Shown: piece after piece, positions 8,008-15,023 of the stretch
Numbering within the stretch: the first letter of the stretch is position 1
How the letters are laid out: each line of letters begins with the position of its first letter
From: Candidatus Moraniibacteriota bacterium
GTDB lineage: Bacteria > Patescibacteriota > Minisyncoccia > Moranbacterales > UBA9337
Direction of reading: 5' to 3'
Assembly (NCBI GenBank): GCA_003510795.1
Contig: DOKP01000064.1
Location: 188-19,216 of the forward strand
DNA: 19,029 bases
Translations under genes and position numbers: made by a program
Notes under the pieces: model-generated
Database searches by the model: none
The model's input: the letters and a program-made list of their open reading frames with translations, nothing else
Told to the model about the DNA's origin: nothing

Positions 8008-8206
8008 TCATCCGCATGGAATTGAGGGAAATAATGTTCCTATCCTTACAACGCTAATGCAAGAAACAAATCATGCCGGCCATGTCTTATTTTTTTCAAG
8101 ATTAATCTGTTTCCGATACTTTAAGCATTTAGGAGACTCTCCTCCCAAATTGGTCAAACAAAGAACAATGCGCAGAGCAAAGAATGTTGGACCTTTTTGG
8201 GGCTAA
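7994..8206 (+). CDS. Small basic protein of unknown function, second gene of the pair
   Basis: This is a 70-aa product with no recognisable family. It begins with a polar, His-rich segment (MNQSDHPHGIEGNN), has a short hydrophobic patch (HVLFFSRLICFRYF, about 29-42) and ends strongly basic (KLVKQRTMRRAKNVGPFWG). The evidence that it is real is the Shine-Dalgarno AGAGGAGAA with 7-bp spacing before the ATG, the 14-bp overlap with the preceding gene, and a strong terminator 8 bp after its stop. Size and charge would fit a small nucleic-acid-binding or peptide product, but that is a guess. Confidence 0.5.
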   Translation: MNQSDHPHGIEGNNVPILTTLMQETNHAGHVLFFSRLICFRYFKHLGDSPPKLVKQRTMRRAKNVGPFWG

Positions 8207-8213
8207 TTTTTAC

Positions 8214-8258
8214 CGAGACTCGCGTCCAATCCTGGACCCTAGTCTTGTTTTATTTTTT
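8214..8258 (+). terminator. Strong Rho-independent terminator of the small gene pair
   Basis: An arm at 8214-8227 pairs with 8234-8247 (11 Watson-Crick pairs plus one G-T wobble out of 14) around the loop AATCCT, followed by TTTTATTTTTT (8248-8258). It faces the rplU terminator downstream, as expected between convergent genes. Confidence 0.85.
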
Positions 8259-8280
8259 GTACCGAGTTAGATCCGACGAG

Positions 8281-8350
8281 TATGTCATTACGAGTAATTT
8301 GGGTTCACCCCGTTGCATAACTGAGATACTCTCAAATTGCGTGGCAATCT
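8281..8350 (-). repeat. Partial copy of the MITE-like repeat
   Basis: A 23-nt stretch at 8327-8349 matches the reverse complement of 5224-5246 in the MITE-like element with one difference. CGAGTAATTT (8291-8300) also matches the reverse complement of 5250-5259. The order and spacing are the same as in the right half of that element, but the terminal inverted repeats are absent, so this is a half element or an older relic. Confidence 0.6.
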
Positions 8351-8395
8351 CATCCTGAACTTGTTTATCAACAGGATTAAATGGGCAGACACAAA

Positions 8396-8445
8396 ATTCG
8401 TATATTCGTACAGATTTGTAATTCGTAAAGGTCTCGTAATTCGTA
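8396..8445. repeat. Short degenerate ATTCGTA tandem repeat
   Basis: ATTCGTA occurs at 8396-8402, 8404-8410, 8421-8427 and 8439-8445, with an ATTTGTA variant at 8414-8420. It lies between two facing terminators. Together with the partial MITE copy and the terminators it accounts for most of the gene-free stretch 8207-8510. I see no gene there. Confidence 0.5.
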
Positions 8446-8454
8446 GAGATATAC

Positions 8455-8485
8455 AAAAAAACTCCCCGCTTGCACGAAGAGTTTT
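8455..8485 (-). terminator. Rho-independent terminator of rplU
   Basis: On the minus strand ACTCTTCG (8475-8482) pairs with CGGGGAGT (8461-8468), with two G-U wobbles, around a 6-nt loop. The stem is preceded by AAAA and followed by seven T. It lies about 26 bp after the rplU stop. Confidence 0.8.
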
Positions 8486-8510
8486 AAAAGTATTAAAATA
8501 TTGTTTTTGT

Positions 8511-8819
8511 CTATCCAATCTTAGTAATTTCTACAACTGTAATTTGCTGACGATGACCAAATTTAACCTTATACCTCTTTTTCGGTTTATGCTTAATTCC
8601 CCAGACTTTCTTATCTTTTTCTTGAGATAAAACTTTTCCCTCAACTGTAACGCCTGCTAGCATTGGAGTGCCAACTTTTGCTTCTTTTTCATCTCCTACA
8701 AATAAAACCTCAGAAAATACAGCAGTATCTCCTTCTTGGCCTTGGATTTTTTCAATTTTAATTTTATCGCCCTCTTTAACTTTATATTGTTTTCCTCCAG
8801 TTTTTATAATTGCCAACAT
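8511..8819 (-). CDS. rplU: 50S ribosomal protein L21
   Basis: This 102-aa protein is ordinary bacterial L21, which binds 23S rRNA on the solvent side of the large subunit. The family opening MLAIIKTGGKQYKVKEGDKI is intact. FSEVLFVGDE and the VGTPMLAGVTVEGKVL segment follow, then the basic tail KPKKRYKVKFGHRQQITVVEITKI that matches the L21 signature. Its usual partner rpmA (L27) does not follow. A terminator comes right after the stop, so rplU is a single-gene transcription unit here. The ATG at 8819 is preceded by an AT-rich leader of about 40 nt and a promoter. Confidence 0.97.
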   Translation of the reverse strand: MLAIIKTGGKQYKVKEGDKIKIEKIQGQEGDTAVFSEVLFVGDEKEAKVGTPMLAGVTVEGKVLSQEKDKKVWGIKHKPKKRYKVKFGHRQQITVVEITKIG

Positions 8820-8865
8820 ATCTTTTATAAATCAAAAATTACCCAGTCGTATGACCATAGACTTA

Positions 8866-8893
8866 ATAATATATTTTTTAGAGAAAAAGTCAA
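8866..8893 (-). promoter_or_regulatory. Candidate rplU promoter
   Basis: On the minus strand TTGACT (8888-8893) and TATTAT (8866-8871) are spaced by 16 bp, about 45 bp before the start codon. This supports rplU being transcribed alone. Confidence 0.5.
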
Positions 8894-8910
8894 TACCTTC
8901 TTTATTTCAG

Positions 8911-9030
8911 CATATTAACACGTCAACATATTAACATTAAAATGTTGAAGAAGTCAGCAGTCATCAAGTCATCAGCAATCAGAAAAATTTATGATGATAG
9001 TTGACCTTTGACAGATGACTTTTGTTTTTT
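8911..9030. repeat. Palindromic intergenic repeat (GTCATCA family), copy 2
   Basis: CAGTCATCAAGTCATCAG (8958-8975) is identical to 6776-6793. It is flanked by AACATATTAACATT-type sequence (8911-8943), which is the inverted form of the ATGTTAATATGTT units before recR, and by AGATGACTT (9012-9020), which pairs back with the AAGTCATC part. Both copies sit in gaps between genes, so this is a genome-level repeat family. The gap 8820-9098 holds nothing else I can support beyond the rplU promoter. Confidence 0.6.
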
Positions 9031-9098
9031 GTTATTTTTGTCATTTATTTGACATTTGAAATTGAGACTTTGACATTTTTTTAATAATCAGTAGATTA

Positions 9099-9449
9099 TT
9101 AAAATCTCGCGTCTTTATCAATAGACATCTTCTTCTTCACTGATCTGGCGCCACGCATAATTTTGGTCCAAATTTTTTCTTTTTTTCTCGTCATCTGCGT
9201 CCTCAATTCTTCTGCCACCAAATCAATAGATCCCTCAACACTCGCAGTGGTTTCTTCAGCTCTGAACATATCCCTAGGCGTATGAATCATTACTTCTATG
9301 CGATATAAGCCTTTTTTGTCCATATCCAACTCTATTTCAGTTTTTAAAATATTTTCAGTTAATTTAGCTAGCGGAACCAATCTCTTCTCAATATATTCTC
9401 GTTGTTTATCATCTATGGTAATATTTTTGTAAAGGTATTTTATATTCAT
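9099..9449 (-). CDS. Ribosome hibernation factor HPF / RaiA family (short form)
   Basis: This 116-aa protein fits the HPF/YfiA family, which binds the 30S decoding centre in stationary phase and silences ribosomes. The N-terminal beta strand MNIKYLYKNITIDDKQREYIEKRLVPLAKLTE, the central strand RIEVMIHTPRDMFRAEETTASVEGSIDLVAEELRTQM and the basic C-terminus KKEKIWTKIM match the beta-alpha-beta-beta-beta-alpha fold. It lacks the extra C-terminal dimerisation domain of long HPF, so it is the short form. It is followed by a polar Lys/Asp tail. Sequence alone does not separate HPF from RaiA. An 11-bp inverted repeat (9467-9491) lies 18 bp before the ATG. Confidence 0.9.
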   Translation of the reverse strand: MNIKYLYKNITIDDKQREYIEKRLVPLAKLTENILKTEIELDMDKKGLYRIEVMIHTPRDMFRAEETTASVEGSIDLVAEELRTQMTRKKEKIWTKIMRGARSVKKKMSIDKDARF

Positions 9450-9466
9450 ACTGTTTTGGATAATTT

Positions 9467-9491
9467 TATATATTTTTATTAAAAATATATA
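9467..9491 (-). promoter_or_regulatory. AT-rich hairpin in the hpf leader
   Basis: TATATATTTTT (9467-9477) is a perfect inverted repeat of AAAAATATATA (9481-9491) with a 3-nt loop. It lies just upstream of the hpf start, after a TATAAT (minus, 9508-9513). No T-run follows on either strand, so it is not a normal terminator. Pure A-T composition makes chance plausible. Confidence 0.3.
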
Positions 9492-9561
9492 GTTTTATCA
9501 TTAATTAATTATACTCAACCTGTCAGATTCGGACTCTCAAAATCCAAGTTATTTCAAAAAA

Positions 9562-10497
9562 CTAAAATCCAATCCTATTAATCTCTTCTTCCAGCTGTAT
9601 CCCGTAACTATCCCTTACTTTCTGTTTCAAAAAACTGCTTAGGATTGTTACGTCTTCTGCGCTAGCATTTTCAGTATTTATTATGAAATTAGCATGCTTT
9701 TCACTTACTTGAGCTCCCCCAATCTTTTTACCCTTAAATCCTAGATCATCGATGAACCATCCGGCTGGCAATGTATCTCCGCGCATTTTCATTTCCATAT
9801 CATGCTCAAATTTTTCTATTATTCCAGTATCATTCACTATTGGATTTTTGAAAAAACTTCCTGCGCTCGGATCAGCGGGATGGTTTTGCTTTCTTTTGGA
9901 AACTATTTCCTCCACCATTTTTTCACTATCTTGGTCAACTTTCTTTTCTAAAATTAATTTAGCCCCAATTAAGATAATATTTTTATTTTCCTTAACCACG
10001 CTGCTTCTGTACTTGAATTTACACTCTTCACCTTTGCAATATTTTATTTTTAAAGGATTTTCAGTTATATCTAAAATTTTTATTTCTACCACTGTGTCTT
10101 TCATCTCTCCCCCGAAAGCCCCCGCATTGCCTCTAATTGCTCCGCCAACTGTTCCAGGGATTCCAGCGGCCCATTCTATGCCAGCCAAATTATTGGCAAC
10201 TGAAAAATTAACCAGACTCATCAAATTCACCCCTGCTTCACATTCAATCTCGCACCCATTAATTTTAATTTCGCTATTTTTTATTTTTACTACCAATCCA
10301 TCAAAACCCTTATCGCTAATTAAAACATTGGATCCTCCACCCAAAATAAATATTTCCAAATTGTTTTCTCTAGCATAGTTTACGGCTTCAATAACCTCAT
10401 TATCGTTAGATACTTCTGTGAAAAATTTAGCCACCCCCCCTATTTTAAAGGTGGTTTGTGGCGCCAATATAACGTTTTCTAAAATTTTTATATTCAT
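9562..10497 (-). CDS. murB: UDP-N-acetylenolpyruvoylglucosamine reductase MurB
   Basis: This 311-aa FAD enzyme reduces UDP-GlcNAc-enolpyruvate to UDP-MurNAc with NADPH, the second committed step of peptidoglycan synthesis in the cytoplasm. The FAD-binding segment is LGGGSNVLI (52-60). Next come GIEWAAGIPGTVGGAIRGNAGAFGGEM (106-132) and KYRSSVVKE with the substrate arginine R164. The catalytic serine S214 sits in PSAGSFFKNP, the spacing typical of the shorter type II enzymes. The C-terminus has AGWFIDDLGFKGKKIGGAQVSEKHANFIIN and the acidic LEEE (302-305) that includes the usual proton-transfer glutamate. All key residues are present. It follows the small AbrB-like gene by 43 bp, with a 20-bp perfect palindrome between them. 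Confidence 0.97.
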   Translation of the reverse strand: MNIKILENVILAPQTTFKIGGVAKFFTEVSNDNEVIEAVNYARENNLEIFILGGGSNVLISDKGFDGLVVKIKNSEIKINGCEIECEAGVNLMSLVNFSVANNLAGIEWAAGIPGTVGGAIRGNAGAFGGEMKDTVVEIKILDITENPLKIKYCKGEECKFKYRSSVVKENKNIILIGAKLILEKKVDQDSEKMVEEIVSKRKQNHPADPSAGSFFKNPIVNDTGIIEKFEHDMEMKMRGDTLPAGWFIDDLGFKGKKIGGAQVSEKHANFIINTENASAEDVTILSSFLKQKVRDSYGIQLEEEINRIGF

Positions 10498-10514
10498 AAA
10501 TTATATCTAATTTG

Positions 10515-10534
10515 GTATATACCTAGGTATATAC
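10515..10534. promoter_or_regulatory. 20-bp perfect palindrome between the AbrB-like gene and murB
   Basis: GTATATACCTAGGTATATAC is its own reverse complement over all 20 bases. It lies 6 bp after the AbrB-like stop and 17 bp before the murB ATG. Two-fold symmetric sites of this size are what dimeric AbrB-fold proteins and other dimeric regulators bind. Which protein uses it, if any, is inference. Confidence 0.5.
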
Positions 10535-10540
10535 TTTACC

Positions 10541-10705
10541 TCATCTCTTTTTCAAATCTCGAATAACCAAGACGCCCTTGCCTCGCTCTTCCACTATCAA
10601 ATTCTGTTTTTCTCTCCACTTGTATTTTCTCACCATCTCCTTGGGAAGCACGATTGAATAGCTATGATTAGAAGTTTTATTTAATTTTCTAATTTCTTTT
10701 TTCAT
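10541..10705 (-). CDS. AbrB/SpoVT/MazE-type small DNA-binding protein
   Basis: This 54-aa ORF runs from ATG at 10705 to TGA at 10541. It reads MKKEIRKLNKTSNHSYSIVL, then PKEMVRKYKWREKQNLIVEE, then RGKGVLVIRDLKKR. The pattern, a Lys/Arg start, a strand with S-YSIVLPKEMVRKYKW, then LIVEE and a final LVIRD strand, is the swapped-hairpin AbrB fold. Such proteins bind DNA as dimers and act as transition-state regulators or as antitoxins. Full AbrB proteins are longer, and MazE/VapB antitoxins usually have a C-terminal toxin-binding tail, which is missing here. No toxin gene is adjacent, so a stand-alone regulator fits best. A good extended -10 promoter precedes it. Confidence 0.75.
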   Translation of the reverse strand: MKKEIRKLNKTSNHSYSIVLPKEMVRKYKWREKQNLIVEERGKGVLVIRDLKKR

Positions 10706-10739
10706 AGAATTGGACTATTTATAGCCATCTTATATTTGC

Positions 10740-10748
10740 ATTATATCA
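10740..10748 (-). promoter_or_regulatory. Extended -10 promoter of the AbrB-like gene
   Basis: On the minus strand TGATATAAT (10740-10748) is a perfect TGnTATAAT element, and transcription would start near 10733, about 28 nt before the ATG. The best -35-like hexamers are off-spacing, as is common with extended -10 promoters. It implies that the AbrB-like gene and murB can be transcribed apart from the permease upstream. Confidence 0.5.
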
Positions 10749-10792
10749 CATCACTCATAAATAGTCAGCAAACTGCAGTAAATTGTCAAAAA

Positions 10793-12010
10793 CTAACACG
10801 CTGATTCTTTTCTCACATCTCTTTCTGATTTATTATCCGCCAATTTTAAAGCGGGATAAATGGCGGAAAAACAAACTATGGCTACTAACAAAAATACAGA
10901 AGTGGTAGAAAAAAATAATAATAGAATACTAGAAATAGCGGTTGCTACAATAAAAGCCACTGGCCGCGAGGTGTTAAAAAAATCAACAATATCCACATCA
11001 TTGCCATCAATTCGTTTAAAGAAATATGATTCTCTCAGAATTTCTATCAGCGCCGCCCCAATTCTTCCCAAAACCAATATAGTCGTCCAGACCATGATAT
11101 CTTTACTGTCTGAAAAATAGAATAAAAGAGTTGATATTCCTAAGATAAAGAAAGAAAAAATTAAAAATTCTTTTTCTCCGGTTTTTTTATCGGCCATTAA
11201 TCCTACTGGATACTGAACTAGTACAAAAGGTATGAGCATTACAGTAAAAGCTACCCCCAATTGATCCCAAGTGAAACCTTTTTCCAATAAATAAATAGGC
11301 ACATAAATAATCATTAGGGCATAGAAAAATTCCAAAACGAAAGAAACATAATAAATTCTCATTATATTTTTCCTCTTATATACTTTCTTCAATAACTCGC
11401 TAACATTAATTTTGGTACTGAATTTATGATTCGTCCTCCTGATATAGATTAAATTAAAAATAAAAATACCAATATAAACAATCAGAGAGGCTAAAAACAC
11501 TCCATTAAAACCATACTTATTTAATAGCTGAGAGGATAAAAGTGGCCCCATCAAATAGCCCGCATTAGAAATTGATAAATGCATCCCTCTTATTCGTCCT
11601 GACTCGTTATCCACAGAAAATGACTCCAATATGCTACTCAAAATAGTCCAGGATAAAGTTCCCGCGATAGTATAAAGAACCAAAAACCAAATACCCGTAA
11701 AAGAAACAGGAAACATTACCAGTCCAAACACCGAAATTATTTTTAAAATTATCGATAGATGCAAAATGAATGACTTTCCAAAAATATAAACAATTTTATG
11801 CAGATGAAGCAGTATAAATAAAATTATTAAATAAGCTAACAGATAAATAAATCCCACATTATCTGTTCCTAAAACTTCTTTAAAATAAGAAGATATCACA
11901 TAAGCAAAAAGTGCTGCTGCAAAACCCATCAAAAAAGAAGTTATATTGATAAAATGAACCCTTTTGCGATCTATTTTTTCCACATGTCCGAATTGATTTT
12001 TGTTTTTCAT
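10793..12010 (-). CDS. Major facilitator superfamily (MFS) permease
   Basis: This 405-aa hydrophobic protein has about 12 membrane helices in two halves, split by a basic cytoplasmic loop near residues 190-215 (YIRRTNHKF ... KKVYKRKN). This is the MFS layout. ISNAGYLMGPLLSSQLLNKYG in the first half resembles MFS motif C. VQYPVGLMADKKTGEKE in the second half matches the motif A-like loop (G-x-x-x-D-x-x-x-G). Substrate cannot be read from the sequence. Motif C would favour a proton antiporter, possibly drug efflux, but this is weak. The stop of ispH's upstream partner lies elsewhere, and only 18 bp separate this start from the ispH stop, so the two are probably co-transcribed. The N-terminus up to residue 20 is polar and cytoplasmic. 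Confidence 0.85.
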   Translation of the reverse strand: MKNKNQFGHVEKIDRKRVHFINITSFLMGFAAALFAYVISSYFKEVLGTDNVGFIYLLAYLIILFILLHLHKIVYIFGKSFILHLSIILKIISVFGLVMFPVSFTGIWFLVLYTIAGTLSWTILSSILESFSVDNESGRIRGMHLSISNAGYLMGPLLSSQLLNKYGFNGVFLASLIVYIGIFIFNLIYIRRTNHKFSTKINVSELLKKVYKRKNIMRIYYVSFVLEFFYALMIIYVPIYLLEKGFTWDQLGVAFTVMLIPFVLVQYPVGLMADKKTGEKEFLIFSFFILGISTLLFYFSDSKDIMVWTTILVLGRIGAALIEILRESYFFKRIDGNDVDIVDFFNTSRPVAFIVATAISSILLLFFSTTSVFLLVAIVCFSAIYPALKLADNKSERDVRKESAC

Positions 12011-12028
12011 TTTCTTGTTATTAGCAGT

Positions 12029-12904
12029 TTAATTTAATCTTTCTAAATATTTGACCACATCTTTAATGACCCATTTGGGAGAAGATGCTCCACCAGTGAT
12101 GCCTACACACTCGACATTTTCCAACCACTTTTCCTTTATATCAGCTAATCTTTCAATGAAATAAGTATTGTCATTAATATTTTTAGCAATTTCCCACAAT
12201 CGATTGGAATTGGAGCTCTCAGCTGAGCCCACCACAAAAACTAAATCATTCTCCCTGGCTAATTGGGCTGCCTCCTCTTGTCTATTTTTAGTAGTAAGGC
12301 AGACTGTATCCAAAATTTCCGCTTCGGGATATCTGGCTATAATTTTCCCCGTTACTCTATCAACAAAGTCCTTGTTTTGGGTAGTCTGGGAAACTACGGC
12401 TATCTTTTGATTATCTTTTATATCAAGATTTTCAACATCCTCCACAGATGAAATTATCTGCGCTTTTTTGTCCGCCCAACGATAAATCCCTTGGACTTCT
12501 TTATGTTTTTCTTCTCCGATAATAACTAACTGGTATCCTCTACCAAAAAAAACTTTGGCCAATCTCTGCGCTTTAATTACTTTGGGGCAAGTGGTATCCA
12601 CTACATTGATTCCTTTCTCTTTGGCAATCTCAAATATCTTTGGTCCGATGCCATGCGCTGTTATAACTAACGTTCCAATTTCACTATTTAACTTATCAAC
12701 CACTTCACTGATAGAACCATTAAAATCAATTTTCTTTACTCCCAACTTCTCTATTTTTTTAATCACATCGTTATTATGCACCAAAGAGCCTAAAACAAAA
12801 ATAGGTTTTTTTACCCTTGGATCAAGCGCGATTTCTCTGACTTTTTCATAAGCCCCATTTACCCCATCGCAAAACCCCGCATATTTACTCAATGTTACCT
12901 TCAT
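12029..12904 (-). CDS. ispH: 4-hydroxy-3-methylbut-2-enyl diphosphate reductase IspH
   Basis: This 291-aa iron-sulfur enzyme makes IPP and DMAPP from HMBPP in the last step of the MEP isoprenoid pathway. The three cluster cysteines are C12 (AGFCDGVNGAYE), C106 (VDTTCPKV) and C202 (LDTVCLTTKNRQEE). Substrate and proton-relay residues are H43 (SLVHNN), H84 (TAHGIGP), and H134 with E136 (KHKEV). Further signatures are SQTTQ (172-176), SSNSNRL (230-236) and GITGGASSPKWVI (268-280), where most family members have AGAS and this one has GGAS. The ATG at 12904 gives the canonical MKVTLSKYAGFCDGV start. No other MEP-pathway gene is in the window. Confidence 0.97.
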   Translation of the reverse strand: MKVTLSKYAGFCDGVNGAYEKVREIALDPRVKKPIFVLGSLVHNNDVIKKIEKLGVKKIDFNGSISEVVDKLNSEIGTLVITAHGIGPKIFEIAKEKGINVVDTTCPKVIKAQRLAKVFFGRGYQLVIIGEEKHKEVQGIYRWADKKAQIISSVEDVENLDIKDNQKIAVVSQTTQNKDFVDRVTGKIIARYPEAEILDTVCLTTKNRQEEAAQLARENDLVFVVGSAESSNSNRLWEIAKNINDNTYFIERLADIKEKWLENVECVGITGGASSPKWVIKDVVKYLERLN

Positions 12905-12962
12905 AAATTTAAAATATTCAGTTTCTAAAAAATATTGTTAAAACATCTGCACCTTAATTTTA

Positions 12963-14063
12963 TCATTCTTCCAATCTCGGTTTGTCGATAATCAACGGCT
13001 CAATGGATTTTTCTCCTTCAGTAATTTTCACTACATCTTTATCTATTTTAGCATATTCTTTTTGAGCACTATTGTAATGGTTAACTGTCGTGCTCATACT
13101 CGCACCCAATTTTTTCATAAATCCATCGAAAGAAAGGATATGTTTGCCTAACTTTTCCACATTAGCTCTGATCTCCTTGGCATTCTCTTCAATTTGCATC
13201 GCCTTTAATCCTTGCAGAACTGTCTGCAGGTAAGCTAAAAAATTTGTGGGCGAAACAATGATGACATGCTTTTGTTTAAAGGCATATTCGATCAAGTCGC
13301 CAGCGCTTATTTGAGCCGCTCCTCGAGAAATCAACAAATCATAATAAATCGCCTCCGAAGGAATAAACATAAAAGCGAAATCCATAGTATCTTCCGATGG
13401 CTTTACATATTTAGCGGTTTCATCAATTCTGTTTTTCAAATCTTGCTTAAAAAGTTTTTCATATTTTTCTTTTTCTGCGCTATCTTTGCTATTTATAATT
13501 TTCTCATAATTTTCTAAGGAGAATTTTGAATCAATTGGCACGACTTTATCTTTCACAAAAACCACCGCGTCCACAATTGATCCATCCTTAAATTTATACT
13601 GCATCTGATAAGCGTTGGGCGGTAAAACATTGCGCAAAGTTTCTTCAAGAAAATATTCGCCCAACACCCCTCTTTGCTTGGGATTTTTTAAAATATCCTG
13701 CAGACTCTTAAGTTGCTCTGTAAAGCCGATAACTTGGCGATTAGTTTCTTCTAACTTGGAAAGTTTTTCGGTAATGTTGGTAATTTGCTGGACTGATTGA
13801 TTGTGAATTTCTTGGATATTTCTATTGCTAGCTAAAATATTGCTTTGGGTGGCTTGGTGGGTTTCAGAAAGCTTGCTGTCCACCATTTCACGCAATTCCC
13901 TGTTTTGACCGGCTAAGTTATTATTTTTTTCATTCAAAACAGACAATTGTTGCATTATCGCAATTATTTTCTCCTCTCCTTTTTTATCTTCTTTCTTGTT
14001 AAGTAAAATAAAAATTACCGCCCCAATCGCTGCCAATAGCAAAACCAATAAAGTTGTTTCCAT
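12963..14063 (-). CDS. rmuC: DNA recombination protein RmuC
   Basis: This 366-aa protein matches RmuC, a protein with a nuclease-like core that limits recombination between inverted repeats. Residues 3-21 form one N-terminal membrane helix. Residues 30-125 are a long coiled coil (NEKNNNLAGQNRELREMVDSKL). The RmuC core follows from about 128, with NPKQRGVLGEYFLEETLRNVLPPNAYQMQY and the DGSIVDAVVFVKDKVVPIDSKFSLENY catalytic-like segment. MFIPSEAIYYDLL and VIIVSPTNFLAYLQTV are also typical of the core. It is somewhat short for the family but complete. The ATG at 14063 follows an AT-rich leader and an extended -10 promoter. It probably leads the rmuC-ispH-permease transcript, since only 58 bp lie between it and ispH. 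Confidence 0.95.
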   Translation of the reverse strand: METTLLVLLLAAIGAVIFILLNKKEDKKGEEKIIAIMQQLSVLNEKNNNLAGQNRELREMVDSKLSETHQATQSNILASNRNIQEIHNQSVQQITNITEKLSKLEETNRQVIGFTEQLKSLQDILKNPKQRGVLGEYFLEETLRNVLPPNAYQMQYKFKDGSIVDAVVFVKDKVVPIDSKFSLENYEKIINSKDSAEKEKYEKLFKQDLKNRIDETAKYVKPSEDTMDFAFMFIPSEAIYYDLLISRGAAQISAGDLIEYAFKQKHVIIVSPTNFLAYLQTVLQGLKAMQIEENAKEIRANVEKLGKHILSFDGFMKKLGASMSTTVNHYNSAQKEYAKIDKDVVKITEGEKSIEPLIIDKPRLEE

Positions 14064-14102
14064 ATATAAAATTTTTAATCAATTTAATTTCAATCAATAT
14101 CT

Positions 14103-14111
14103 ATTATAACA
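14103..14111 (-). promoter_or_regulatory. Extended -10 promoter of rmuC
   Basis: On the minus strand TGTTATAAT is a perfect TGnTATAAT, giving a start near 14096 and a leader of about 33 nt. No -35 box at 16-18 bp stands out. It has the same form as the AbrB-like gene promoter. Confidence 0.5.
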
Positions 14112-14444
14112 TATATAATAGCTATGACGCACAAAAAATGAAAAAACCATTCCAGTTATAGGTATTTTTTATTTTGCTATCAACAGTAGCCCAAGTTAGA
14201 AATTCTTGGAATCAAATTACTATAGAGCTTAATGAGTGGTATTTATTCATGAAACAAGCTAGCAGTGCGGAAAATATGGCTTAAATTCAGATATATTATT
14301 ATTTTTATATCTGCCATTGAGTAATAGAATCATTATATATATACTAGTAAAAATGTGCTAATAAGAGTATAATAAAGTTGACAAAACAAAAAGTATAATG
14401 ATACCATTTGTATTCTAAATAGTTTGATATAAATATAAAATATA
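14112..14444. other. Gene-free divergent spacer between rmuC and the ImmA/IrrE gene
   Basis: There is no ORF longer than about 15 codons with a plausible start. It holds a hairpin CAGATATA / TATATCTG (14288-14295 and 14306-14313) without a T-run, and TATAAT boxes at 14368-14373 and 14394-14399 (plus). A TTGACA at 14378-14383 is not correctly spaced from either box. The promoter of the ImmA/IrrE operon is probably here but I cannot fix it. Confidence 0.4.
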
Positions 14445-15023
14445 ATGAATACTATAGGAGATATTAAAAGCATAGCTTTAGGCGTAAGAGTCGCAAATGA
14501 GCTTAATCGTTTTGAGACAGATTTAAATGAAACGATAAAAAATGCTATGAACAAACATGGACTCGAAATAGCGCTAGAAGAAAATGGCTCGAGTGATGAT
14601 AATATGGAAAATTTAGGTCATTTCCTGGAATATTCTGGAAGTGTGAAAAAGGATTTGGATAAAAAATATACAATAAGGGTTAGTCCTTTTGATTATGACT
14701 TAAGAAAAAGATTTACTATAGCCCATGAATTAGGTCATATATTACTAAATCATCCTTTTCCAGCAGATTTTGGAATCATTAAGGATCCTACAGAAAATAT
14801 AATTGGAAGACCTGATGGGACTTTCGTGAAGAGCAGTATAGAAGAGAAGGAGGCAAATAGTTTTGCGGCCGAACTTCTTATGCCTGAAACTTTAATTAAA
14901 GAAAAGTTTCCTGAACCACTTATTGAATCATTAGAGAATGTAGATACTATAGCTAAGGTAGATTTTAAGGTATCAAGAGCGGCTATGTTGGTTAGGCTTA
15001 GTTCTCTTGATTATTTAATTTAA
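14445..15023 (+). CDS. ImmA/IrrE family zinc metallo-endopeptidase
   Basis: This 192-aa protein carries the ImmA/IrrE (DUF955-type) active site: RFTIAHELGHILLNHP with H94-E95-x-x-H98, and the downstream glutamate E136 in EEKEANSFAAELLMP, the family's third zinc ligand region. The C-terminal FKVSRAAMLVRLSSL matches the conserved tail. In phages and mobile elements such proteases cleave a partner repressor. In Deinococcus IrrE they trigger a DNA-damage response. Here there is no Xre-type repressor fused or adjacent. The next gene starts on the very next base after the stop and encodes a coiled-coil membrane protein, the best candidate partner or substrate. Residues 1-60 have no recognised domain. 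The ATG at 14445 has no Shine-Dalgarno. Confidence 0.88.
   Translation: MNTIGDIKSIALGVRVANELNRFETDLNETIKNAMNKHGLEIALEENGSSDDNMENLGHFLEYSGSVKKDLDKKYTIRVSPFDYDLRKRFTIAHELGHILLNHPFPADFGIIKDPTENIIGRPDGTFVKSSIEEKEANSFAAELLMPETLIKEKFPEPLIESLENVDTIAKVDFKVSRAAMLVRLSSLDYLI

Noticed and set aside
8250..8630. Several short frames across the 8207-8510 spacer
   Set aside because: They cover terminators, a repeat copy and ATTCGTA units, or overlap rplU. No ribosome binding site or recognisable product.
9083..9100. Hairpin AATAATC/GATTATT at the hpf stop as a terminator
   Set aside because: The T-run lies on the wrong side for minus-strand transcription, and the stem is short and purely AT-rich apart from one pair.
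9752..10378. Long 208-aa plus-strand frame inside murB
   Set aside because: It is antisense to a complete, motif-perfect MurB. Such shadows are common in AT-rich genes, and its composition (Ser/Ile/Phe/Pro-rich) is not protein-like.
10541..10705. Toxin-antitoxin operon at the AbrB-like gene
   Set aside because: No toxin-like ORF (PIN, MazF) lies on either side, and the protein lacks a C-terminal toxin-binding tail.
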